Source: Acheta domesticus
Taxonomy: Eukaryota; Arthropoda; Insecta; Orthoptera; Gryllidae
Assembly: GCA_031308135.1 (NCBI GenBank)
Contig: JAHLJT010000631.1
Span: 6,177,371 to 6,241,370 of the forward strand
Direction: 5' to 3'
DNA: 64,000 nt
Shown here: piece after piece, positions 24,447-36,234 of the stretch
Numbering within the stretch: the first letter of the stretch is position 1
Layout: every line of letters begins with the position of its first letter
Translations under genes and position numbers: made by a program
The notes under the pieces: model-generated
Seen by the model: only the letters and a program-made list of their open reading frames with translations
Databases searched by the model: none
Told to the model about the DNA's origin: nothing

Positions 24447-24480
24447 TATATAAAATGCGCGAGGGCCGAAGACAGCAGAG
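24447..24480 (+). promoter_or_regulatory. Possible TATA promoter
   Basis: TATATAAA at 24447-24454 with CGAGGGCCGAAGACAGC beginning about 25 bp downstream. No initiator consensus and no recognised gene; weak. Confidence 0.2.
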
Positions 24481-25052
24481 GGTTAAAAGTCGTTAAATGT
24501 GAAGAAGATTGCACCGCGGTAGCGTTTAATTACTTAATTCCTCCTACTAGGGCAGGGGAGCAGAAGGCGACAAGGCATCCGAGAAAACTGCCGGAAGAGA
24601 AGCCATCTTGCGAACCATCCCTGCCATTTTACGGTGAATTTGAGGACAGCCGTTGGAATTAAACGAAATGTAACGACACACGAACTGCGCGTGTTAAAAA
24701 CAAAAACAAACTAAAAGTACAGCACATACTTTCTCGCGTTATTACTAACTTTACAATTTGTAAAGTTACAGTGGAAATTGGACCTGTGCCATCTTTATAC
24801 GTGTAATTCTCTTTATTCTTACAAGAAATTTAAAGACAATTGGAGCAATAATTTTTTTAATGGAAAATGTCCTAGGGGCTTCATGTGTAGGATCTCCAAA
24901 ATTTAAAGAATCCCTTTCAAAATCGCAGGGCTTCAAGTCGGGCCAGATCGATTGGCGAACATTCATTTTGACAAAATTCCTAAGAGAAGTTTACGCACTA
25001 ATGTGGTTCACAGACGATCGGATGGAGAGACGCACAGATGGACGGGCATTTT

Positions 25053-25290
25053 GAGATGAAAACGCTTTTTCGGTATTAAGGAATCACACAATCTGTATTC
25101 TGATTACAACAGGTGTTAGACACTGTAATTTATTACAAATAGGAGAAAGAAAAATCCTCTTTTAAAAGGCGCAAAACTAGTTTTTCTGTCGATAAAACAG
25201 TACTCTTCGTCGCAGCATTACATCACTTCCTCTGGAGTACGTACATTAATTCCATATATACTGACGTATACGAGAAAATACAAATTGATG
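25053..25290 (+). repeat. Dispersed repeat A, long copy 3
   Basis: TTTTCGGTATTAAGGA (25067-25082), then AAAACTAGTTTTTCTGTCGA and CGCAGCATTACATCACTTCC to TATACGAGAAAATAC. It aligns over about 230 bp with 47185-47400, so the repeat unit is longer than the AT-rich end module. A partial match (GAGTTTTCTGTCGAAAAATC) lies at 28275-28297. Confidence 0.6.
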
Positions 25291-26479
25291 GAAAAACAGT
25301 TCAGAGATCCACTTCATTTGGATCTTTAGGTGCATGCCAAAGCCTGCAAGAATCTTCATAGGAATGGGGAAAAAACGAAAACTTCTACCCTTCATTTACC
25401 CAAGTGTAAGTAAACAATGTCACCTGGAGAGCTATTTACGACCAGAAGTACATCGATTTCTCATCATGAACTCGCTACTGCTCTGAAGACTACGCTTTAC
25501 TAAACTCGTCGATATTAAGGTGGAGGCCATGAGGTCATAACAATGTTAATGAGTCACTGACATTCTCCTTCGAGGATTCTGCGTCCATCTATTATGCTGC
25601 ATCTCCGTCAGCACACGGCGCCCGTATAAATTATTCCCTACCACGGCAAAAATTAATTTTAAGTAAACTGCTGTCCGTTCGAATGCCAGCGGCGGATTAT
25701 TTGTAAATCTACATTACGAGGTTTCTGTCAAATAAGCCAATAAATTAGAGATAGTTGTCTACTGAACTAATATTGCTTGATTTACGTCAGATTTACATTG
25801 GCTGGCTCACCGCCAATAAAAGGCATAGGCGATCAAAAGTTAATTATGCGATAGACACAAGGTACAGGGGGGCGTATATTCTGCTCGTCATCATGATGTA
25901 TATCGCACAGGAACCCTTACAGAAATCGACACAGTTTCAGCGAAAGGTGGAAGGGATATAATGAATATGCCAAATCCTGTTGGCGAAATCCTGACAAGTT
26001 TTAAATGCTACTCTCCAGCATTCTAACATTCCATCAATGTCATGGTTTTTCGAACACCTGTATATCCTCGAACTGTCAGATCAAAATAAGTTTCATAGCT
26101 AACTGAGAACTGGACCGAGTTATACACAAGCCTACATTTCACCTGCTAATGCGCAGATTTCTAGAATTCAACCTATTTTTTCACAGTTACATACAGAAAG
26201 GTTTTATTCACTTGGAAAAAAGGGAATTACTCTATCGATTTGTTCATAGAATAAGAAATTTGTTAAAACCTTCTTGCACCTATCAAAACCATTTGCATAT
26301 ATTTTTATATTACAGAAGAATATAATCCTAAATCGTTTATTTCAATTCTGAGAATTCAAATTCTGGATGTTTCAGGGAGTAGGAAGTAAGTGCAGACGTT
26401 TACGAGTAGAACGTTTTATACATGTACACGTATATCATTCAATAAGAACGTAAAACTGCACAGCACTGAGTGCAGTGCG

Positions 26480-26870
26480 GCGTTTGCGGAGGGACGAAAT
26501 GCTGCAAGGGCCGCTGGAGTGTGGCCTTCCCGCTCCAGGGCTCCTGGGCAGAAGAGCAGCAGGAAGGCGGGGGAGGGGGAGGGGAATGGGCTGCAGTAAT
26601 TAGCTCGGAGCCCCATCGATCGGCACGGCGCGGCGCGACCTGTCCCTCGCCGCCCACCCGCCCTGTCGTCTCGCGCGGCGGCTGCGACGCCCGGAGCCGA
26701 CCCGACGGCGCGGCGGCTGCGCCTTCAGGCAATCGGCGGCGCCGATTAAAGTGGAGGGAAGCCCTGCACCGCGCCTCTCGCCGCCTCGCACGAGCAATAC
26801 CGCGACGCCCACGGTTGACTCAGGGCCAGGAGAGCTACGGGAACCGGGATCTACGCTAGTCCGGAGCGCA
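26480..26870. other. CpG-rich island
   Basis: GGAGGGGGAGGGG then CGGCGCGGCGCGACC and CGCGGCGGCTGCG. Open frames overlap in all phases and look compositional. Confidence 0.45.
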
Positions 26871-26874
26871 GGTT

Positions 26875-28475
26875 TTTCATTTAGATACACAGCACGACTC
26901 TCCCAGAGGTCGCCTCACCCAATTTAGTACGTGGTAGCAGACCCCCAACAAGATTGCATTCAAATTGGCCACATTCATTGGTTATTGAAGTCAGCCATGA
27001 ATTTCTGACTATATCCACGAAAGATTCAAGATCAACAGTGAAGACCCTAATCCTATTAGCTGAGATGAAATGAAGTTCTGTTTTCTTGTCTTCATTTTAA
27101 TCTTCTGTACATTTCATTTCCAAGAAAAGGATGCAATTAAAACACATTAATAAATATGGTTAAATGCTAATGATACTCTTTGCAACATTTCACAGAAATA
27201 CCGCGCCTTACGAAAATATCACAAAATGGAGATGAGTACACTCACCATCCATTAACGCTCGAAGCATGACAAAAATATAAAATTATTATCGTTCGTTAAG
27301 CACAGCACGCACACAGGTTTCTTGGTGGCGCCTTAATGATCAGTGTCAAAGCAGGCACCAATTAAAGAATGACGGTAACCTCAATAGAGAGCAAGGGGGA
27401 CTCAGAGGCAATGCCACAAGGGCTACGATCCCCCTCTCAAGAAATGTACGGACTTAAAAAGTATTTATAGTCTTACAAATATGCATCAAAATGAGATACA
27501 ATTTGTGAAATGATTTAATCACTGTTCACAATTCAGGGACCATTAAAATTGGACTTTTTAATCCCCTTTTTGTAACAACATGTAACACTTCGAAACACAC
27601 CGCCTTAGTTATGAATCATCCATTTTGAAACCCTCCACTCACCCATAGCTACATTAAGCAAACGTGACTTCATTAAAGTTTGGGTTAAATTTCAAACAAA
27701 TTTAAAGTTTGTTGTTGTTGTTTTTCAAATTTAATCAAGAAAAACATTTTTTACTTATTTTTAACAGTTGAGAGAACCCAACCCCCTTTAAAAATGAATT
27801 TTTTTAATGATTTGTGTATTTAAAAAATCAGTATTATCATTGTCGGTACGGAATATAATAATTTCAACTAATTCTAGTAAAAATTAGTATTAAATAAGAA
27901 TATTGTGTGAATGTTTTATTTTCAAACGTTTATCAATTAATTTTACAAACTGGAAACAACGTATAAATTAAAATTAACATAAATAAATTAGTTTTTTTAA
28001 CTGGAGGTGTTACACATAGTTTCTCGCGTTATCGGAAACTGTTGCATAATATTATAATACTGCAATTTCTGCCCTACTAACACTTCAGCTGCAACTTGAG
28101 TAAGTCCGAACTCAATTCAAACGAAGCGCCTGTGGGGTATATCTTGATTTATTTCCATAGGATAAAGAACCCACCAAACGCGATTTCTGAGTACACATTT
28201 CCGTTTCTGTCAGTAGAAAGAGGAAGTAATTTACTTCATTTAGGAACAAGATTTCGTTACCAGGACCCGTCAATACGAGTTTTCTGTCGAAAAATCGCCG
28301 TTTTTACCTGCGAAAGTAGTAGACAAAATAACTACTAGTGCTGAGCAGCACATAATTTATCGCATTAGTACTGATTACGTAAAATTGTAATACAGCAATA
28401 CACGTAAATTTTACCACTTCTCACCATCAACTTGTAAAATCTGAACGCGAGAAAGTAAAAATGTGTAAATATTTG
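26875..28475. other. Unassigned AT-rich DNA
   Basis: No feature beyond a partial repeat A match at 28275-28297. Confidence 0.4.
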
Positions 28476-28479
28476 GTTA

Positions 28480-29490
28480 TGACTCCCTGCAGCGCCGCCT
28501 GGCCGCAAAAGCGTCCGCATGCGCAAAAAGAGACCGCGCAAAGGGGCGGGCCAGGACGGGCTGCGGGCGGCAGTAGCCGCCTTGAAAGAAGATCTCGCGC
28601 CCCACGAGGCCGCCAAACGAAACAGGTGGGTACGAGGCGCCGGCGGGACAGCGTGCGGTTTCGTGTCAGAGGGACCGCAAAGCGCTGGCAGACACGAGCC
28701 CCTGGTGAGGAGGGGCAGGTCAAGGGTGCAGAAGAGAATGGAACAAAAATGGCGGTGATCGAGACTCTCCCGGGACTTACGCGATGTGAGGGGGGGGTGA
28801 GTTGTGCGGGTTCAAGGGGGTGGAAAATGACAAGCAGAAGCGCGGGTTGGGCCCGGTGGTTGGTGTTTATGGGGAAAGGGGGGGTAGAGTCGAAGGCAGC
28901 AGAACCTGCGTCTCTGGTCGATTAGAGGCAATCTGCAGAGGCTGCATACGAGCGTCAGAGGAAAAAGATAGGATCAAGAAACGAACAGCAAGAAAAATAA
29001 TGAAATGGGCCGAATTGTGAGGAAGGGATAGGACAAGCTGGCGCGAAACCAGCAGGAAGGGCCAAGGCTGGTCGAGAGGAAGATATGGAGAGATATAGAG
29101 CGCAGCGTACGACACTTTGCAGTTCGGCGTTTCTCGGCTCCAGAGACCACTCGCCTGGCGGGGGGGGGGGGGGGGCGAGGTGGGATCAGGCGGCAACTGC
29201 GGCGAGCACGGCACGCGCCGGGCGGGGCCGGGCCTCTGGAGGCTGGTCGCGCGAGCGCAGAGGGCGATTAGCCCAACCTGCCGGGCGCTATCGCCTCCGC
29301 GGAGGGCGATAAGATCGTGAGGTGGGGCGGGCGGGCGCCGGCCGGCCGGCCGGCCGGCACGCCGACGAGAAGGGGTCTCCTGGGATGAAATGCCCCCACC
29401 CACACAGCGCGCGCCCGCGCGGGGCGGCGGGAGACGACGGCGGGCGCGGAGCCACGCGGAGCAACGAGGGGCAAAATACAGCAGCGAATA
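28480..29490. other. Long GC/purine-rich island
   Basis: About 1 kb of GC-rich DNA with a G run (29160-29175) and (GGCC)n. The minus strand is open for 210 codons (29499-28867) but the peptide is Pro/Arg/Ser-rich with no domain, so it is not called as a gene. Confidence 0.45.
29335..29362. repeat. (GGCC)n short repeat
   Basis: About five units of GGCC within a GC island. Confidence 0.85.
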
Positions 29491-29494
29491 AAAC

Positions 29495-30250
29495 TGCAAT
29501 ATTGGTTCAAATGCAATAAAAGTTCACAATCGTAAAGGCACAGTTGCGTGATCCAAAGAACATTCAAACGGTACTAAACTGAAAATCACAGTAGACTACA
29601 AAATTATTTTATAAAATGTACTTGCCGGTTTGATTCTTTGAACATTCTGTATCTCGGTTAATATTGAGAAGGTTTGCATCCACATACAGACAGACAAATT
29701 TCAGGACTTCATTGTTAGTGGTTTAAACCTAGAGAAGATTCACAATTCCACACAGAGAGATAGGACCAATTAATTTTCCATAATAATTTTGATAATTTAG
29801 AAAAAAATAACTTATGTTGAAATACACTCGAATGTAAATATAAACATACGCCGAAACTCAATCGCCTGCACAGTTGTATATCTACTGAACATTTAAGCCA
29901 CGAACGCCTTAGTAATTTTAAAAGGTAAAGAAACGCTTGAACACAAAATACTGAATCAATGTACAGGATAAGCAACATAAAACCGAACCCATAATCAAGC
30001 CGATAGCCAACACTATGCGCACCGATAGCCAAGACTCTCACACAACACGACTTACGGATGTATACAACGTTACTACTGATCGTTACTGTCGTCGTCAAAT
30101 GATTACATGTCACACATCTAACGCTATATCAAATCGTGTTTATACAGCTTTCACAAATGAACGAGTAGACGGCAGCAAATGATGGTCCCCACGTTCCAGA
30201 GTTGTCTACTTGCAATTTTTTTTTTCGTTTTGAGCCGCTTAAAAGAGAGA
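29495..30250. other. Unassigned DNA
   Basis: A 132-codon minus-strand open frame (30113-29715) shows no recognised domain. Confidence 0.35.
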
Positions 30251-30254
30251 ATTT

Positions 30255-30440
30255 ATGCATCTTATCCTACATCATCCATCTTATCCCATTAATATTGATG
30301 AACTGAAAGGGAACATTCAACGAGAAATCAACGCAATTTACAACAAAATATTCCGTCAGACAATACTCAATACGATCACTCGAGCACAAAAGTGCATTGA
30401 AGCCCAAGATGGTCATTATCTTAACGCCCAACCAGCACAT
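30255..30440 (+). pseudogene. Tc1/mariner-type (IS630) transposase C-terminal remnant
   Basis: The frame contains INIDELKGNIQREINAI, then RQTILNTITRAQKCIEAQDGHYLN. Insect IS630/Tc1-mariner-type transposases commonly finish with a segment of the form xxxxELKxxIxxEIxxIP...RxxxCIxxxGxHL (family knowledge). The DDE catalytic residues lie upstream in such proteins and are not visible before 30255, so only the tail survives. Codons after 30440 run into unrelated GC-rich sequence. No terminal inverted repeats were found. Confidence 0.55.
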
Positions 30441-30872
30441 TCAAACTGCCGCGCCGACAGTCGTGTGACAACGTGGTTGTACGGCTGTGTCCTCCGCCAG
30501 AGCCGCGGGCAGCCAGCACCAGGGGCACAGGCGGATCCCCTCTTCCAAAGACCTAGAGTTTTATTTTACCTTCCTTTATTTGGCAAAATTGATTTAAATA
30601 TTTATGTTAGAATTATGTTATGATTTAAACAATATTGTAAAGTAGGAATCATATTTACAGTACAAAAATAATATACAATACAATAACAAATACGTTTATT
30701 ATTTAACAAAAATCCTCCCCCCCCCCTAAATGATCGGCTGGATCCGCCCCTGACCAGGGGAAACTCCCTTCGTGACCATCGCGAGGCACAACAGCGGGAT
30801 CTCGAGGGCGACGGGGGGCACGTTCAACGCAGCGTCGCCGCCCTGCACTGGCGGTTACTCTCCCCGACTCGA

Positions 30873-31018
30873 CCAATAGAAGAGCAGCAAAAAGGCCGGC
30901 GCGCGCAGCTCGCCGGGTATAAAAGCACCGGCCGGCGAGGAGCCACGCAGTGAGCTCTTTCCGTTTCACACGGACCCGACCCACGAACGAAGAATAAGCG
31001 ACCTAAGCAACTGTTGGA
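30873..31018 (+). promoter_or_regulatory. Core promoter and candidate first exon
   Basis: CCAAT at 30873-30877, TATAAAAG at 30918-30925 and an initiator-like GCAGTG with its A at 30949, 31 bp after the start of the TATA box. The region is GC-rich and sits in a 400-bp island. A first exon 30949-31018 would end at a GTAAGG donor (31019-31024). No ATG is present in that exon. The gene it serves is not identified; no conserved peptide follows within the window. Confidence 0.5.
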
Positions 31019-31130
31019 GTAAGGAAACAAACTGCGCAATTAGATCTGAAAGAAACTTTGTACTTGTGCACACGCAATGCGCGCGCCGGCTGGCTACTGT
31101 CACTCTCAAGTGTTTTTCTTTATTTTGCAG
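31019..31130 (+). other. Candidate 5' UTR intron
   Basis: GTAAGG at 31019 and a pyrimidine-rich TTTTTCTTTATTTTGCAG acceptor ending at 31130 define a 112-nt intron. Downstream, ATGTCCGTAAAG (31142-31153) offers a start codon close to another GTAAAG donor, which would make a very short first coding exon, as in some insect secreted-protein genes. Inference only. Confidence 0.3.
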
Positions 31131-31134
31131 AATT

Positions 31135-33050
31135 GGCCGTAGATGTCCGTAAAGGGTAGAAATGGTTAGATCGCGGTGAAGTGAACGCGCATTGCACTTT
31201 TCGTGCGTTCACAAAACTGCACAAATGAAACCCGTGCAACACAGTGAGCTTGCGGCGTACAGTGAGAGCAGCAATTAGTGCACTGACAATGAACCAGTGC
31301 AGTGAAGTCAGTATAGTGGACGAGGTCTTGAACTTCAGACTTTTCTTTTGATGGTACGGCGACCCGGCTCAATCAAAGTACATCTCCCGACGCCAATAAC
31401 GCACAAGGAACTTTCGCATTTTCTACTGGCATTTCGGCTCTACAAGTTACAAATAAAACTCTTCTTTTGAAAGAGTTGTCCTTACCTTAACAGTTTTGAA
31501 CATATTTTATAGCAATGAAGTAAATAATGCAACATTTAAATTACGTTTTATGTTTGTCTTATTTAATTTATCCGCATCATTCATAAAAGTTCATTCTAAC
31601 TTAATCACTCGAAACCGCAGCGGTTAGGTTGTGGGCTCAGTTGTAAGTAATATAATTAGTAATACCCAGTATAATCACATGGAACCGATAGGAAACCCAG
31701 GTGCACAGTTCGAGTGATCGATTTACACGCCTTTTTAGCCGTTTGCAGTAACGCCTCGCCACCGCTGGAGAGAACTTCCGTATAGTAGTGTAAGCCCAAA
31801 TTACAGCCTCTCGCGTACATCTCGGGCCCTCCAAATATAACAGGCGCTTGCCCCATAAATAATGCGAAGGGAGGACAGGCGACGCGTGAATGTTGGCAGC
31901 GTTGCTCCTTTCACTGCTCTCTCCTCCCTCTCCCGCTTCTCCCGACAATGCATGGCCACTGTATTCTTGCCAAGTACGACGTCATATTTGGAACTCTGAG
32001 TAATAGTGATACACTTTTATAGATCGCTATTATTATAAAATGGCTCATACAGTTCAATGGGTAGTATACCTATTCCCGTTGAGAGCTTAGAGCGAACGCA
32101 ATAAAAAAGAAAAATTGGAAACTCATAAAACCTACGAAGTACTACTCACGAACTGAGATCTCTTCGCAACACACGAAGTGAGATCATCCTGCATCACAAT
32201 TTAAAAAGCATGGCCTTTCCAAAAAATAGTGCTAAATGAAGAACTAAATGTCAATAGACGCACTTTGTTTGAAACAATATTGCATTAATGTTTTCCATTC
32301 ACTTCCATTTCCGACAATATCCAAGGTCTAGAGGTTACCGTCTTTCTGATCACTTGTGTTTCGTGCTGTCAATTAAACTCAAGGAAACGCCATCAATTTA
32401 TTTCCTTAAACAAGAAAATAAACACACACTAGTTGGACCTGAGGTAATATTACGCACTTTTTAAATCATTGTTTTTACTTGAAAATACCTTTTCTTTCTG
32501 GATCCCAACTTCAAATGTTTCTGACAACTCCTGGCACGGAATGAGGAGACCCTCCAAAAATATCATAGAATAAAAAGATCTTATTTTCCAGATTACAACT
32601 TTAGACATTATTCATGAATCGTGGAATCGAAAACCTTCTTTTAAGGATAAAGGATGCACCTTGTTTCGAGTTATGTACGGTGATAACGTACGATACGTAC
32701 GTTTTCCCAATATGATCCACGAAATTCAAAGTTTTCATCTTAAAACTTTTCGATTCCCATAATGGGTAATTCTCTATCCGGCAGTAGCTCATCAAAGGGT
32801 TTTGTATTGATGGCGTCTTATGAATGATACAAAACAGTCATCTTTCCTCGGCGCATTGTACACACCTGTTACATACGCTGTAGAAATGGTTTAGTTTGTT
32901 ACACATAATTTCAATTCACGCAACACAATACCGAATGATAAATCTGGAAAATTGGACAAAACAAGAGCTTCGTTTAGATTTCCTGACGCAGTACATTATG
33001 TGTAGAGACAAGAGAGCGTGTGGTTCCCCTGGAGGACCTCGGACTCATGC
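31135..33050. other. Unassigned DNA downstream of the promoter
   Basis: Contains an imperfect hairpin GTGAACGC...GCGTTCAC (about 31180-31211) and a block at 31640-31960 that looks like a decayed repeat. No exon was recognised. Confidence 0.35.
32499..32530 (+). repeat. Dispersed repeat C
   Basis: GGATCCCAACTTCAAATGTTTCTGACAA recurs as AATCCCAATTTCGAATGTTTCTGACAA at 48457-48484 and more weakly as AATCCCAACTTCGAACGGTC at 47936-47955. Probably fragments of one old transposon. Confidence 0.45.
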
Positions 33051-33055
33051 AGTGC

Positions 33056-33231
33056 CATTCCCTCCAATGTATTCTTGGCTGTCCGGGATGAGCAGCAGTA
33101 TAGCTCTGAAGAAGGCCACAGCAAGATGGCCGAAACGTCAGTAAAACCGACCGAGACGCGGCTCATCCCGGACAGCCAAGAATATAATGACTCCGGCCGC
33201 GGAAGCCTACGAATCTACATTCCCTCCAATG
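33056..33231 (+). mobile_element. Small TSD-flanked element with hammerhead-ribozyme-like core (retrozyme/PLE-tail-like)
   Basis: The 14-bp direct repeats CATTCCCTCCAATG at 33056-33069 and 33218-33231 bound a 148-bp insert. The insert opens with a 24-bp arm (33070-33093) that is perfectly complementary to 33161-33184. Inside is CTGAAGA (33106-33112), GGCC/GGCC (33114-33117 with 33128-33131), and GAAACGTC (33132-33139). This fits a type I hammerhead: the outer arms as a long interrupted stem I, an inner 3-bp stem I (140-142 with 103-105), stem II, the GAAA box, and a self-complementary ACGT as a stem III that would form between two molecules, with predicted cleavage after C33139. A 33-nt tail containing TGACTCCGGCCGCGGAAG follows. 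The unpaired A at 33113 between the CTGAAGA box and stem II is a weak point. Hammerheads of this shape are known in Penelope-like elements and animal retrozymes. Confidence 0.7.
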
Positions 33232-33234
33232 GAC

Positions 33235-34165
33235 AGGCGTCGCGAGTTGGCTCGGATCCCCAGTATCACATTCAAAAATTGCTGGGCGCCCCGGGCGTAC
33301 ATTACATAGCAACAGCCCCGCTTCCAACAACTTTAATATTTCCCATTAGTCGCCGTGCTGAAACAAAGGGGCTTAAAATAGCAGCGAACAAAATTCAGCC
33401 AACAGCGCTCGACGTTAATGAAAATTTAATAACAATAACTCGTTTAATTCGAAACCTAATATTTAAATAACAATTTCGGCTAACTGAGATTGTCATCGAC
33501 GTCAAGCATCAACCCGACGAGAGAACAATAGAGCAGGGACGCGCGCATAATGCGAGCAGGCGGGCCGACGCTGCACAGCAGGCATGTGGCCACCAGACAT
33601 TGATCACTACTACTGAATAGGGCACTGGGCACTGGAACCTGTCCCCGTTACGTGTGCCGCAAGTGCACAAGTTTTGAGGTATTAAAACCAAGTCAGTCAT
33701 TCGTTCATCTTTACGTTTTACACCAAAAATCTGTATGGAGGAAGGATTTACAATGTGCGCTTTTAAATTACGCAGAACTTTTCACTTTTAAGTCTAAAAT
33801 CATTAGTATTCGAATTATTATTTATTAGTATAACTCTTTTTTTTCTGAAAAGCACAATAAACTTGTAAAATTGGTTGAATGTACAATGTAATAAATACAA
33901 TATATCTAATGGTATATTGCATCATTTAACTAAAAAAAATATTTATTTAACCCATAATTAAATCATATGGTAGATAAATATAAAATTAAATACCATTTAC
34001 GATACAGCAAAATTCAAATCTAGTCACTATTATGTGATTTATTAAAATTATATTTTATAAAGAGAAAATGCTAGTTTTCCGCTCTTCATTTTTATTAAAT
34101 AAATGAAAATCCAATACGATCCTGCAAGATGTCAAAATTACAAAACATTTTAAATTATGTAATTA
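33235..34165. other. Unassigned DNA
   Basis: AT-rich in its second half; no gene seen. Confidence 0.4.
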
Positions 34166-34169
34166 TAAT

Positions 34170-34400
34170 TTGTTTCATCGAAAGTCACCATGGCGCCTCG
34201 ATCATGAAGAGTTTTCGCTTTTTGATGATGATCGTCAGGCGATGATGGGGCTTGTTGCAACGAGAGGATTTCGCAAACACATTTTGGTAATCGCCAATTT
34301 ACACATGAATGGCCCGGGATTCGAACCGCGTAACAAGAGACTTTTGAGAAGTGGACTGCCAGCCCTCTTGACCACGACATCATAGATCGCGATATCATAA
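34170..34400 (-). mobile_element. tRNA-derived SINE of a second family
   Basis: Read on the minus strand, TGGTCAAGAGGGCTGG (A box, 34374-34359) and GGTTCGAATCC (B box, 34327-34317) lie about 40 bp apart, the layout of a serine/leucine-type tRNA head. The following body (GGCCATTCATGTGTAAATTGGCG, with a bend rich in ATCATCATC) shares nothing with S1. Ends are approximate. Confidence 0.7.
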
Positions 34401-34559
34401 TCACGTCGATCTGCACTCCGACATCGTCACTTATTACTACCACTGTCACACTACCCCAACAACAGCATCAAAAACACCTCAAAGAGGCACTCATATATCT
34501 CTTTAACTGTATTCACTTTTGGATTGTCATTACAATTTGCAACTATGGGGTTGCAAATA

Positions 34560-35143
34560 CCTTCGCTGTTGATTGATTGGTTAACTGATTGGTCGTGATA
34601 CCGGGCACGTCAACTACAGAGGATAATGGTCCCGTAAGTGTAGTATGTGTTTTTTCCTCGGTGGCGGCGATCTTTTTCCTGCTGGATGGCGAGATCCGGC
34701 GCCGACCTACCGTCGACAATTTTTCCCCTCAGCCAGGTATCTCCCAACAGCGATGCACCGCCCCAGTCGGGACAAGCTCTAAGCCGCCCCCGACTGATCA
34801 CCCGTCGTGTGTGGTAATGTAGTGCATGTAAGTGTAAGTGTGTGTAAGTAAGGGGTGAGGAAAGGACAATGAAAAGGAAGGAAAGATCGCGCGCGGTCTG
34901 TGGCCCGTATGTGCCCCTGCTCCGTCATTCGCCTAATGTTGATCGGAGAAACCATGGAAAACTACCGATCAGAGCAGCCGGCCGCTAGAATTCTCCTCCA
35001 GACAGTGACTGAATTCAACCTGACAAGCTAGTGTCGAAAATCCTGCTGCCGTCGGGACTCGAACCTAGGACCTCCCGGTCAGAGGGACTGCAGTAACATC
35101 CGTTGATGCACTGAGCCCTCTCTCCCGGTAGTGCCTTCGCTGT
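34560..35143 (-). mobile_element. tRNA-derived SINE, family S1, copy 3 with 10-bp TSD
   Basis: CCTTCGCTGT occurs at 34560-34569 and 35134-35143. The tRNA head at the right end reads on the minus strand as GGGAGAGAGGGCTCAGTGC (A-box region) and GGTTCGAGTCC (B box, 35065-35055). The left end on the plus strand is TGATTGATTGGTTAACTGATTGGT, the simple 3' tail of the element. Body of about 560 bp, unusually long for a tRNA SINE. It should be transcribed by RNA polymerase III and moved by a LINE; the partner LINE is not identified. Confidence 0.85.
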
Positions 35144-36014
35144 GATACATGGTCATCATCAATACCTTCTTGTCCATCGACACACATTTTTGGTAATATC
35201 AAATAATCAATAAGTAATTTTCGTCACGAGAATCAGTAATTAGGTAAAGTGATAACTAAATAACTATCTATTTTGGACAATACTATATTAGCAAATTACA
35301 TGAGAACAAAGTAATCCTATTGGCTTGGAGCAGTTGTTTGTATCAGGAGTAACAGAACATAGGCTCGTACATACGGACCTCCGGGATTTTACGTCGAAAG
35401 GAAGAACAAACACCTCCAGCTCAAGAGAACATTCAAACAAATTCAAAAGAATCAAATTCAAATTCAGAAGAAAGGCAGTTTTCACCTATATACCCCAAAG
35501 TAGAATCAGAAGCAGTACCCGAGCAAAGGAGCAGAGGCATATGCCCTGTCCGTTGCCCATTACCTGAGCGAGGCCCGTTCTTCGGGAGCACCACAAGTGC
35601 TCAGAGGTTCCCGACAACCACGGAACTGTGCGCACAGCAGAAAAGGAACTTGGCAAAAGAATATAAAATGAAGAAGGAAAATGCTAGCAGAATACTGTAC
35701 AAACCATTGTATACTAAACATTATCACACTCCAATTTTCAAAGGTCGGTCAAAGGCGAAATTAAAACGACATGGCAGCTTCAGAGTGAAGGGAAAGAACG
35801 GAAAACACCGGAAGTGGGGGGGGGATAATACTCATTGAGGGGGGAGGTAGCTGAAGAGAAGCCAGTTAATGCTGACAGCGAGCGACACAGTGCGGAGTTA
35901 GTGCAGAGCTAGACCAATCAATGTAGTGTGAGGAGTTCTCTCTCCGATAGTGGTGAAGCTCTAAGCTAATATAAAGCTAATCGCAGATAAGGCAGTGCCT
36001 TTGGATTTTATTTA

Positions 36015-36110
36015 CTAGCTGAAGCAACCCGGCGTTGCCCCGGCACCACTGTGAGCTAAAGCCCTTCTGACCCCGTCTCGCTCGATACCTCCTAGCAACA
36101 ATGCCGCCGC
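36015..36110 (-). mobile_element. Helitron-like 3' terminus
   Basis: On the minus strand a short GC hairpin (CCGG...GCAACG...CCGG, about 36045-36028) is followed about ten bases later by CTAG and a T. Helitrons end with a hairpin just upstream of CTRR and insert in front of T. The block ACCCGGCGTTGCCC on the plus strand is a sequence often seen at the ends of insect repeats of this kind (family memory). No 5' TC end was located, and the element may extend right beneath the SINE cluster. Confidence 0.4.
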
Positions 36111-36234
36111 TCACCAACAATGCTCTGCATTTCCAGTAAAACATATTTACCGAACCCTTCACAATTTTTCTTTGCCGCTCAAAATTTAGAAGTAGATGTT
36201 CCAGTAATTCAAATGTATTTGTAAAACAAACACA

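Larger units (their letters stand above)
23975..26475. other. Unassigned DNA
   Basis: Apart from the weak TATA element and repeat A copy 3, nothing recognised. Confidence 0.4.

Noticed and set aside
28867..29499. 210-codon minus-strand open frame
   Set aside because: GC-island composition, no domain, and several other frames are open in the same place.
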